A stretch of DNA of 64,000 nucleotides from Dichotomocladium elegans (lineage: Eukaryota > Mucoromycota > Mucoromycetes > Mucorales > Lichtheimiaceae): NCBI GenBank assembly GCA_025716815.1, contig JAIXMN010000014.1, forward strand, positions 62,001 through 126,000, in the 5' to 3' direction. Both the position numbers and the translations under genes were made by a program. Within the stretch, counting starts at the first letter, position 1. Every line of letters starts with the position of its first letter. Under the pieces are notes generated by a model. The model saw only the letters and a program-made list of their open reading frames with translations, was not told where the DNA came from and did not search any database. This document shows, piece by piece, positions 33,482 to 44,010 of the stretch.

Positions 33482-35340
33482 CTACTTCATAACAATGCTG
33501 TATGAAACGCTCTGACTTGCTGCCTGTAGCGCAAATTTGGTGAATGTGTAGACCTTGATCTTCGCTGAGCCTAAGGCAGCTGCTGTGGATAGATTAGCGC
33601 CGATGGGATCGCCGTTATTCTTTGTGGCTGTTGCGCGCATGATGGACGAAGGCGATTGGTCCAGCTGCTGCTGGGATTGTCGGTTTGCGTTCCTCGAAAC
33701 CGAACGTATCGAGCTCCTCCATGCCAGCGTCGCCTGGCGCTCCTTGGCAATCGATGGAGCGGGAGATACCCTGAGAATGAGTAGCTTTTGCAGCCAATAT
33801 GAATATCGTGAAAGGGCTGGATGTTGGCAGATCCATGCCTGCAAATGGCAAGACTTTTTCCATGATCATGGTGAAATGGCCATTGACGCCCCAATGTGTT
33901 ACACAATATGACCAGGGTCCAATACAATGCAAAGTTAGAGTTTTGCTCGCCCTGATGTGTGTCTAGCATATGCTTGCGCTTTCAGATGCCAGAAGCTTCG
34001 CGCGATACACCGCAAGCCGCTTTGCATAAATACAAGGCCAGAAGGGGGACCGACGACGTGGTCATTATGCGGCATACTTTCAAAATTGAGTTCTGCAAGG
34101 AGTTCGTATATCGCCACCACTCTGGCATATCGTATTTTCATGATCTTCTTCCCGGGAGACAAATGCTGTGACGGATAGTAGATCCTGAAGATATCCGGCG
34201 TCTCGTGCTGGTCAGGCAACAGATGGTCGGTGCACATAAAAACGGCCATACACATTCCACGTACGCTCCACTCATTCCTTTCGGTGAGATACATGCGTCA
34301 TTATGGTGGTATCGCCAAATGCGTCCCAACCGAGGTGTATCGCGACCTGGGCGTAAATCCGTCAACGTTACCTTTCATCCAGCCATTTGTGTATAGGTGA
34401 TGGTATAGCGTGAAATATATCATCCCATTGTCTAGATTAGTTGGGTGCTACCGTGCCTGCTCCTGTTCAGCCTTGCGCCTTACCCGCCGCATAACCCAGT
34501 TTCGGAAGATGCTGTTGTGACAGGCCCGGACATCATTCTCTGTCTTCTTCTTTTCAGCCTTCCGCCGCTCCTCATAGGGATCCCGCTCCGAGGCCCAGTC
34601 GGTGCCGGCCAAGGGAGACTAGTAGAGTATCCACAGATTGGTTTTATCTTGCTCTGTCACCGCACCCATCGCCGGAATCTCAATACGAAGCGTTGGAAGT
34701 TCCCGTGGGTGTCAAGGGATTTGTAACTTCAATAAAGGGTTTTCCAAATTCACCAATGAGATACTCCAGGTGTTTGGATCTGCCTCGGCTCCTGCACGAG
34801 GTGAAGTGGGGAAAGCAATTCGGTAGATTTGGACGTTCCAACCAGAACGCAGCATGGAATAGAGTGTTTGAAGTGTCAATTCCTGCTGATTGGCATCCAT
34901 TAGATACTCGATAACTGCAATATATATTAATGTCTATAAAAAGCTTTTAACCCTTCCTGGCCTCTATTTTGTCGAAAAAAGAAAAGAAATACGCACTACC
35001 TCTAATTTGTAACCTGTATTAATGATTTTGGCAAGAAGACACCATATCAGCGAGTCGCAAATAGAGCCAGGGTCTTTCTCCGATATATCCACACGGTGAA
35101 ACTATGGATAGATTTGACCGTATCAGTCTTGCACATTGCTCGCAGTATGCGAGAATAGGTCTCAACAATATGGGTTTGGTGGTTCGTCGCACACACACGC
35201 GTCAAATGTATGGACTGCACGTTGCAATACAACAAAAGCGTTTTTGATGTGGCCGTTTACTATGAGGGAATAGATATATTGAATGTACTGGATATTGTCT
35301 TGCGGATGATGGCACTGGGGAGGAACAAGATCGATGGGCG
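33482..35340 (-). pseudogene. Unassigned minus-strand coding-like region, possibly a decayed or intron-rich gene
   Basis: I do not recognise this. Several minus-strand stretches look protein-like: NIQYIQYIYSLIVNGHIKNA (about 35240), DISEKDPGSICDSLIWCLLA (about 35070), VIEYLMDANQQELTLQTLYS and SGWNVQIYRIAFPTSPRAGA (34915-34770), ELPTLRIEIPAMGAVTEQDK (about 34690), RKAEKKKTENDVRACHNSIF (about 34550), WSVRGMCMAVFMCTDHLLPD and KIRYARVVAIYELLAELNFE (34290-34060). They lie in different frames; one frame meets a TAG at about 34620 and then continues open with similar composition. Either several unusual introns join them or the gene carries frameshifts and a nonsense change. There is no plausible plus-strand alternative. 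It is flanked by PPZ and aldolase. Start, end and function are all uncertain. Confidence 0.35.
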
Positions 35341-35886
35341 ATAGACTATGCCTAGGAGACAGGCTTCGGGGTCGTTCGAGATCGAACCTGCACCACGATC
35401 TTCCATCGCTACCGCTGAGTCTCTATACCATTACAGCTATCACTTTTGTCATTACTGTTGCTTTATCGAGTTGGATTTACTATCAGTCTCTCATTGCCGT
35501 TTACAGAAGATGACCATTCCTAGTAAAAGTGACCGGACAAGGAAGGTTTTTTATGCCTCAAGAAAAAACCATTGCATATATCTTGTTCAGTATGTCTCCT
35601 CGGAAAGCGACAGGAATAGGAACCTTCACAGGCTGGGGCGCATATATGGATGCGAGCGGTGGTTTCCAACAGTGGCATCCATAAAAAAAAAGAAAGAAGG
35701 ATAAAGAGCGTTGGAAAAAAGCATGGGCCGCGTGCTACATGCGTATCACCACCACCCCTATCCCAATGTGCCATCCGAAAACCCTTCAGTGGGGGGAAAA
35801 AAAGATCCCTGCAACGGATAAACATTTTTTGATAGGATAAAAGATGTGTACTTTGAGCTGAAAAAAGTAAAGCAATGACAGATGGA
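35341..35886. other. Intergenic region downstream of aldolase
   Basis: About 550 bp, moderately A/T-rich, containing the 3' flank of the aldolase gene (minus strand). Nothing else was recognised. Confidence 0.35.
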
Positions 35887-37108
35887 CTACAATTTATGGA
35901 TATTGCCAAGATCATGGCAGGCCTCTTCAACCCGGAGGATCATGGCCTTCTCGCCCTCGCGGATCCAAACACGAGGATCGTAGTGCTTTTTATTTGGCGC
36001 CTCGGGACCTGTGGGATTGCCCACTTGGCTTTGGAGATATTCCTTGTTGGCTTCATAATACTTGTGCACTCCGTCCCAGTAGGCATATTGAGTGTCTGTG
36101 TCGACGTTCATCTTTATTACCCCGTTGCGGACTGCTTCGTGAATCTCTTCTTTCGTCGAACCCGAGCCACCGTGGAAGACCAAGAAGACCGGATGCTTTT
36201 CGGTCGAGCCGAGCTTTTCGCGCACGTATGCTTGATGTTTCTCGAGTAGTTCGGGGTGGAGCTTGACGTTGCCTGGAGCGTAGGAGCCATGGACGTTGCC
36301 AAAGGCAGCAGCAATGGAAAAATATTTTGAAATTGGTGATAAAGCCTTGTAGACATCCCAAATGTCCTCCGGCTGGGAGAACAGCGCCGAGTTCTCAACA
36401 TCCTCATTATTGACACCATCCTCTTCTCCTCCGGTGATACCCATCTCCATCTCTAACCACTGTTTCATGGGTGCCATTCGCTTGATATACTCAACACAGA
36501 TCCGAATATTTTCGCTCTTATCCTCCTTTGACAAATCAAGCATGTGGGACGAGAAGAGCGGTTCACCATGCGCCTTGAAATATTCCTCGTCAGCTCTGAG
36601 CATGCCGTCGAACCATGGCAGCAGGTTCTTCGCACAATGGTCGCTGTGCAGCACAACCGGAATGCCGTATGCCTTAGCAACAGAGCGTACGTACTGATTT
36701 CGCATTAAAATAAAGAATCAATGTACTCGTTCGGAATTTAGCGCTAAGCGTGGGCTTACATGGGCACCGGTGATCGCACCGAGTACAGACGCCTGCTGAT
36801 TCGTATTGTCAAGCCCTTTGCCTGCAAAGTATTGTGCGCCGCCGTTAGAGAACTGGATCATGATCGGCGAATGGAGGTCCCGTGCAGCCTCAAGGACAGC
36901 ATTGACGGTGCTAGATGTGATTTAAAAGTAAACTTTAGTCATAAATAGAAGAGACCCGGGTAGATATATCTAGAAGCAATTAAACTTACCTCGTTGAGGT
37001 GACGTTGACCGAGGGAATGGCAAATCCATGTTCTTGTGCATATTTAAAAAGCGTGAGCACGTGGTCACCGGTAATCACACCAGGAGGAACGATATCGAGC
37101 AAGCCCAT
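35887..37108 (-). CDS. FBA1: Fructose-bisphosphate aldolase, class II
   Basis: Zinc-dependent cytosolic aldolase of glycolysis and gluconeogenesis (fructose-1,6-bisphosphate to DHAP and glyceraldehyde-3-phosphate). The first exon starts MGLLDIVPPGVITGDHVLTL (ATG at 37108). The second carries STVNAVLEAARDLHSPIMIQ, FSNGGAQYFAGKGLDNTNQQ and ASVLGAITGAH. The last large exon begins YVRSVAKAYGIPVVLHSDHC, holding the zinc His and catalytic Asp region, followed by EPLFSSHMLDLSKEDKSENI, EMEMGITGGEEDGVNN, IAAAFGNVHGSYAPGNVKL, VFLVFHGGSGSTKEEI and KMNVDTDTQYAYWDGV. The end is CHDLGNIHKL with TAG at 35887-35889. The layout and length match fungal class II enzymes. No frame problem was seen. Confidence 0.96.
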
Positions 37109-40100
37109 TTTTTTTCAAATGTAAAAGAAGTGAGAAATGCAGTACACAGATGGTTGGTCGTGTTTATTGCAATCCCCAAATGACTGGGGTATGGTAAAAC
37201 CCCTCTCCCGCCCACCACACCATTTCGTTTTTCACTAAGATCGTCCCCCGAATGTTGCTTGCGTTCAAATAAGTCTATCAACAGCTTCATACGCCACCGA
37301 TCAAACGAGCATTTATTACGAGGATACTGCTCGTTTAACAGTTCGTTTATCCTGTTTTTCTAAGTCGGTGCGACCCTTACCTGGACAATTGAACAATTTA
37401 TGCGACATTTTTTCGCCTTCCATAAGCGTTTAATAAATATTTCTACCAGCGCCCCTTTAAAACCCAGCTAGAACTGCGTGAATCACGTGGATTCGCCCGG
37501 GACATGGACCTGCGCAGGAACTTCTCCGTCAAAGACCTTCATGGTTCATATACACCAAAAACGGTTTTCATATTCTGGGCTCTATAAATTAATTAATAGC
37601 ACATGAACTTAAAGGCCTATTATGAAGCTGTTAATATAGTAAAATAATATTGCAATTTGAAAAACACAATCACTTCTGCGAGATGGGGTATACATGGATG
37701 ATATTCTCTTTACGTACAATCACTCTGTTGGTCATAAAGCCCGGGCGTATGCCCTGTATGCGTGGTACATTGTCACTAGTAACCTGTCCTTCATAAGGTC
37801 AGAAACTCGTCCCTTGCAGAACTAGCCTCATCAAGCCTCAAAATGGGACCGGAAATTGCAGGGCTTAGCCAAATCAGAGCGCTCTCCATATGAACAATCT
37901 TATGTTCATTGGCGTCTATCCCTAATCAAGATTAGAAATGTTACGGAAGGCCATATCAGTTCTAGAAGACATGGTGAAGCAACTTGCAGCTACGGCAATA
38001 AGGGGCGTATATGTCTAGGTTGATCATCTTTACTGTCGCTTGTCAAATCAATCACCAAAAGGTTCATCAACATAGCCATCGTTACTTAAAGGAGCTGGAG
38101 ATGCAGTAGATGAACGCTGAGGACAGGTATCGTCGGTAACATTGCTCGGGGCGTAACAGTATAATTCAGCCTGATAATGGTTTCGCGTTGGCCTATAAGA
38201 ATCACTGATATTTTTTACATGTACTGGCAATATGTGCACATAAGGTGGTGTATTTTGGCGGCATACTATATCTCATGCGCTGAAAATGAATGCAGTCGTA
38301 AGACCCCTTTCCCGGGAATATTTGCTGGGCCGAATGTTTGCAAAGCAAAAACTGGCTGAAACAAAATGCTCGATAACCGCAGGTCCACGCATATAGATGT
38401 AATATATCTTGCTTCGCTACTGGTTTCGGGGATTTTCCATCAAATTTCTTCATCCTTTCGCGAAGAGGAGATCCCAAGCGAGACGAGTTCAGTAACAGAT
38501 AATGCTCTGATCGAACTTCTCTATTGATGTCGGGACCACTTGTGAGACGATGACGTACATCAGAGCATCTAGGCGAAGGCGATCTGTCTGGAGAGGGAAT
38601 GGTATTTCAAGGTCTTCCATTGCGCCTCGATCATCATTGTGATCTTTGCAAAACGGAATTACCACTGGCCTTCTTGCCCTTGCCCAACAATTCCATCACA
38701 AGGAGGCATATCAGCGCGAATACAAATATACCCATGCATCTAGTAGATTATTGTCGACGTAGTAAGTATATACTTCAGCAGCGTATGTCCGGCGGATGGA
38801 TCAACCATCCACATTTGCGGTCTGTGCTATGAAATTCACCGTATTATTGAATTTATCAACCCTATATCATGCATAGGTCTTGTTGAATTGATATAATGTA
38901 TAGTAAAATTCGCGATTCACTAACTTCAATTCTCCTCGAGTAGACGTCCTGGTTGTAATGTGCCCGAAAAGAGCTGGTTGCAATAGACTTAAACGCACTG
39001 GATAAAAAATAGTGAACAAAGATTCTTCATCAGTTTTGACGGTGTCAATCCAATTGTCCAGAATTTAAATGGCAAAATGTCTGCGTTCGACCAGTTATAT
39101 GAGGAACGGTTAAATTTGCAAACGACAACTCAATGTTCTCGCCTGACCCGTAGAGACAAACCTTTTGTGGGTGGAATTATTGCCCGAAAGATGATGCCGC
39201 CTTTATTTGAATCAGTGAAGACCATGCAATTTTGATAGGTCCATTTTGGATATATTTGTACAGATGTAAAAGACTTGAACAGGCCTTACCGCACAGACTT
39301 TAGGAAAAATGGACCCATGTATGTAGAATGTTATGCCTTTGCATTTACAAGCTCAGCACAATCTACACCTGTCGAGGCCAATGAAACTGGAAGTCCTACA
39401 TGTATGCGAAGCAGTAGTGGACAGTGGATTCCCTCTACAAGCATGTAATGAAAGCTGAAGAACTTGATTGATGATGCAATATTTTATGCAAATATATCGA
39501 AGCGGAGCTATTGTTGCTATTTGCGTACACACAGTGAACTCGCATACAGCATCCTCTGACCCTGCTCAGACTACAGGCAACGAGACCACAAAGAGCAATG
39601 GATATGTATGAAGCACTTTGTATTCGTAAATTGCTATCATTTCTAACCCAAATGAAGGATAACCAGTATGGTTCCAACCGACAACGCTATATGGTATCGC
39701 CTATCAACTTGAGCAGTATTGGATTTACGACTACCAACAGGGTCAAGAAATGCATTCACAGCATACGATCATTGCCTTCACTGGGCGAGACCCATGATAA
39801 GGCCGATGTCTGCGTTCGTAGGAATGTACGGTCTTTGGAATATAATGCCAATTATCGGCCGAACGGCACATATTCCCGACAATCAACATTTGAATGATGA
39901 ATCTTTGCAAAAGCACACCCGCGACATGATACTTCCTAGAGAAAGTGATGACATCAACAGCATAAAAATCAGAGACATCAGGCAGACAGCACGAGCAAGC
40001 TTCGCTATATAATATACTGCTTTCTTTCCGGGTTGCGATAGAGACAGTAATTCTTGTCACCGCCGACGCCAACTATTGTCGAAAAGTGGGAAACCCAACC

Positions 40101-43100
40101 AAATGTGTAGATGTTTGCACGAAGATAACATTTTAACCTCATATTGTCGGACATGAGCCATCAAGAAGCCTGGAAGACTTCTAAAAAGAAGATCCGAGCA
40201 TGCAGACGGAATGGCAGCAATTGCAATGATGAGAAAGACTATAAACCACGGAAGACACAGTAGCTCAAAATCATAAGCAGATGAAGAGTTGTAACTACGA
40301 AAAATATTCCATGGATTCTCATTCACAATCAACGTAGCATTTGTATGTTCATAAACTTATTGATCATTTCCCATCCCCTATTATATCCTTGACGTCTTCA
40401 TCTCCCCTAATATTATATGATCGGCTTGCTAAGCTAAATAAGACCAGTATACATCGCCAAAAAAGCTTGGGCTTACTTTTGCGCGAACCATTTGTCTTTA
40501 CCCAGTTATTATTCTTATGGCTATACCGATATGACTCACCTGTGGCATTTCCTTTCATTAGCGTGCCATCTATCGCAGCTGCCTGGCGAATCCTGCGTGA
40601 TTGGCAATTCGCTCTCAACTCGAGGATAATCTCAGCCAGGAACAGAATGAAAGATCTGAACAATGATGTGCAAGTTACCATGAGCTCTATCATTCACGGA
40701 GCTTGTATCGTGATTGCCCAAGGAATCCTATCAACGTGGCCCAATGCACTGCAACAGGATCCCCAGTTAGCTTAAAAGTTTGCGCCTTGCTCAATTATAC
40801 AGACGAATAACCTCATATATCATCTGTAGCTCATTCATCGTAACATTGCTCGCGATACAAGTGGTATAGCACCGGAAAGACATTCCTCTGGCCCCGGTGG
40901 AAGCAGAATGTGGCCTTTATCATGCACGCCTTCGGATTTTGGAACGGATCTCAACATCTTCCATTACCTCATCGCGATTTCACTCTGATATTCTCAAGTT
41001 ACAGCGAGTCTTCCTGGATTGAATCGCACATCCTACTAAACCAGGCGTTTCCTACGTGGAAGTGATGCGTGTTTCAAGATTTTCGCACATACATTTGCGC
41101 ATACAATAGCGCTTTGTGCTTTCTTTCTGCATACTTTCGCCTTCTCCCGCTTTCCGCTTTTAGACGTTTCGGTTTATTCACTTCTTCTTTCATCCCTCCC
41201 CCAGTTCACCCCTTTATTGCAGCTCTGCTGGGTTATAGACCGAGTGACCGGCTTGCGATAGGAATCTGAAACAATATTCCAAGTGAGCCTTGTCGGATTG
41301 CGACCTTTTCTTTTTTCTTCTTTCATCTCCTCCAAGTAGCCGTTGGGTTAAAGGCCGAACTATCGGCCTGTGAACTTTTATAAATGCAGGTAATTTGCAG
41401 TGAAATCATTTTCATTTTAAAATTAGGGTTGTTTATAAGCGGATACAGGATGCTGCCAACATTTTCTTGTGGTTTCTTATTATTGTTATTCGATCCCTGT
41501 TTTTTTCATTCCATTTATGCTCGTTAATGGAGGATGGGATTGGTTTCATTGACTGGCTGACATCATGCTCAATATCGGACGACCCGATATGAAAATTGTC
41601 AGTACAGAAACATTGCCATGTACTCTCATTATTACATTCTGGCTTTATCATGCATGTTTCTGAATGAAATAAATCCACATATGATTCACGCTAGCCTGAA
41701 ACAGACCTGGGTTTGTTGTGAAGCTGCAGAAGTGGTTTGTCAAATCTGGAGAAAAGAGGAAGGCTAAACCCTTTATTTGTGTAATATCAGCCTCCAAGAC
41801 GAGAGAAAGCACGCGTATATTGCATGTAAGGGACTACAGAAACTCTAGAAGCGCAGAGATGCTCGTCGAACTAATTGTTGGATCAGCATCAATCATCATG
41901 GATGCTCATTGAAATAGTGACTCAACGCGCACAAAAAATCCGTTACAACGGATATTTGCGAGGGACTGGATTCCGTTTCAGCTTATGGTGCAATGGTTGT
42001 AAAAGAATATGGAATTATATCTATCGCGTCCACTATGGGAAGTTTTGATGTTTAATATAAAGATTTTTCGGATTGTATAATACATAATATCGGCCTGTTT
42101 TGCATATCATGACTTATATTATTCATCGTTATTTGATAACATAATTAAAGGGGCTTTTATATTCAGATTGTTGAAACAGGATTCACGGATGGTGGAGTCG
42201 TAGAATTTTTAATTCGCCAAGGGGTTATTACTGAAAGCGACCGTTGCCGCTAATATACACCGAAAGCGCTTTAATGACGATACTGGCACCGCCATATTCA
42301 TGTTAAATAAATGCTTTAGAAATGATCACGATGTTCACTTTGTGGCCAAGCAGGAAGGAAGTCAGAATTACCTCCAATCTCAGTTTTAGAGCTATTAAAC
42401 CGGCCTAGTTTTTCGACAAGTTATTTCACTAGGCACAACCTACCACACCAACCCACAATGTTTGCTATTTATCCACATTATTGAGGCTGGTAACGTGGTT
42501 TTCCCAAATAGATAACCGTTGGAGTCGCTGGTGACTGGCTCCAAGTAGAGACGAGGCCCATAATTCTTGTTCATAAAATCATTGAGAGAACCAACCTCGC
42601 TTTCGAACCAACGGGTATCCCCAATGGTCTTTGTCATCGAGAGTAAGTCAGTTTTATTTAATTCGATTAAAGCTGTATATCCTAATATCAGCAAGATTCT
42701 CTGCAAAGTCCAGCTGCACCGTACCTTTCGCACCAACCTTCTATCTCAGTTCATTCTTGTTCTGGCAATTGGGATTACCAGCACATATTACGGACACGAC
42801 ACGTGTGTCATTACAGGATTTTCAAGAAGAAGTTTGTGGCAAATTAATCAGTGGACAATGACATAGTTTCTGATATTACTGTGATAAGTGATGAATAAAC
42901 TCACACCTCATGATTCACTGCAATTCCTAGCGATCCACTACCGAAGTCTTTATCTAAATATTCATATATTCTTTATCGTCTTTAATTATCAGTATTTTCC
43001 TAACCATACTCTTATTTGAAAATATATATATGATCGTAGGAATACCAATAATAAAAGATCAACCAGTTATCTTGTTTCTTCGTTCCATATGATTCCTTCT

Positions 43101-43328
43101 CGTGCACCTCTCCACCGGTCTTCTGTTCTTTGGGCTCTATGCTTCTGTCTTGTCCTATCTTGCTGGGAAGTACCTAACACCCATCCTGTCTGGTCTTCTC
43201 TATCTTCCAGTCCTCCTCCTGGATCTTAGCAATTTAATACTAAAGATAATCATATATATCCTTTTACTACTAGATGTTCTATGATCGAAGTGGAAGATGG
43301 TACTGAAAGTTTTCTTAGCAATCGCTAG
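37109..43328. other. Long AT-rich, gene-poor region
   Basis: About 6.2 kb. The first 300 bp is the aldolase promoter. Beyond it, ORFs are short. Minus-strand hydrophobic coding-like pieces occur at about 38050-38860 and 39740-40850, and another coding-like piece lies at about 42440-42760 (see findings). An imperfect direct repeat lies at about 41170-41390. No intact gene, tRNA or complete mobile element was found before the solo LTR. Confidence 0.4.
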
Positions 43329-43650
43329 TGTCGCATATGAATTCTGGAGCCAATCAGATCGACTTGTTGTAGGGACCCAAAAAGGGGATTATTGGAGAAC
43401 ATCTACCCCTGACTCCATCGACGTCCCTGTCGACTGCATTTATTGTCCGGGTTACATTTATTAACCCGTCTACATTTATTAATTCGTTAAGCCATGGCAA
43501 TGAGTATGAAGATACCGCACTGGCCCTTCCACTTTAACTAATATAAATACCTGGGTTTTTGTCGTAAATAAAACGGGGAATACTACTACATTAATTATCA
43601 CTGCCCGTCACTATCGCTGGCTAAGGTGTATCCGCCAAAAATAGTCGACA
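43329..43650 (+). repeat. Solo LTR related to the adjacent Ty3/gypsy element
   Basis: A 322-bp segment bounded by TGTCG and CGACA, like the intact element's LTR. It shares the early CCAATCAG box (43351-43358), a TATAAATA box (43552-43559), an AATAAA-like signal (about 43567) and a similar 3' end (GGCTAAGGTGTATCCGCC against GGCTACGGTGTAACCGCC in the intact LTR). The middle is diverged. I see no target-site duplication around it, so it is probably old or rearranged. It reads in the same orientation as the intact element and ends 37 bp before it. Confidence 0.75.
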
Positions 43651-43687
43651 CAAAAAGGAATAAAGTTCTAGAAAAGAGCAGCAAAAT

Positions 43688-43994
43688 TGTCGTAACAAAG
43701 GCTCTCTGGCCAATCAGAATCGTTTGCAAGAACTTTTGGACTGACAATTCCATCAAACCTCTTTGTCACACGTTCCGGCGCAGTCGCTTACTGCTGCGCA
43801 TTCTCCTTGCTGCGGACGCTTAGCTTGATTATGACTACTCAACCATCATGCTGCGGACACATTTTAGAATAGTATAAATATCCCATTATATTGATATCAA
43901 TAAAGGACATCAAAAGGCGATCGCGCTATTTCTATTGTTACCCTTGAGTTGTTGCTATTGGCTACGGTGTAACCGCCAAAATATAGGCACGACA
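43688..43994 (+). repeat. 5' LTR
   Basis: 307 bp, begins TGTCG and ends CGACA (5-bp terminal inverted repeat). It contains TATAAATA at 43873-43880 and AATAAA at 43899-43904, a plausible promoter and polyadenylation pair. I detect no difference from the 3' LTR. Confidence 0.95.
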
Positions 43995-44010
43995 ATTGGT
44001 AGCTGATGAA
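43995..44010 (+). promoter_or_regulatory. Primer-binding site
   Basis: TGGTAGC at 43997-44003, two bases after the LTR, is complementary to the seven 3'-terminal bases (GCTACCA) known for initiator tRNA-Met in yeast. The match stops at the eighth base. It sits within 3 bases of the ORF start codon. Confidence 0.65.

Noticed and set aside
35370..35440. GGTTCGATC-like T-arm on the minus strand, possible tRNA
   Set aside because: The flanking bases do not form a T stem, D arm or acceptor stem.
43626..43823. 65-codon ORF across the 5' LTR
   Set aside because: It starts in the solo LTR and runs through LTR sequence; the same bases recur in the 3' LTR without coding meaning.
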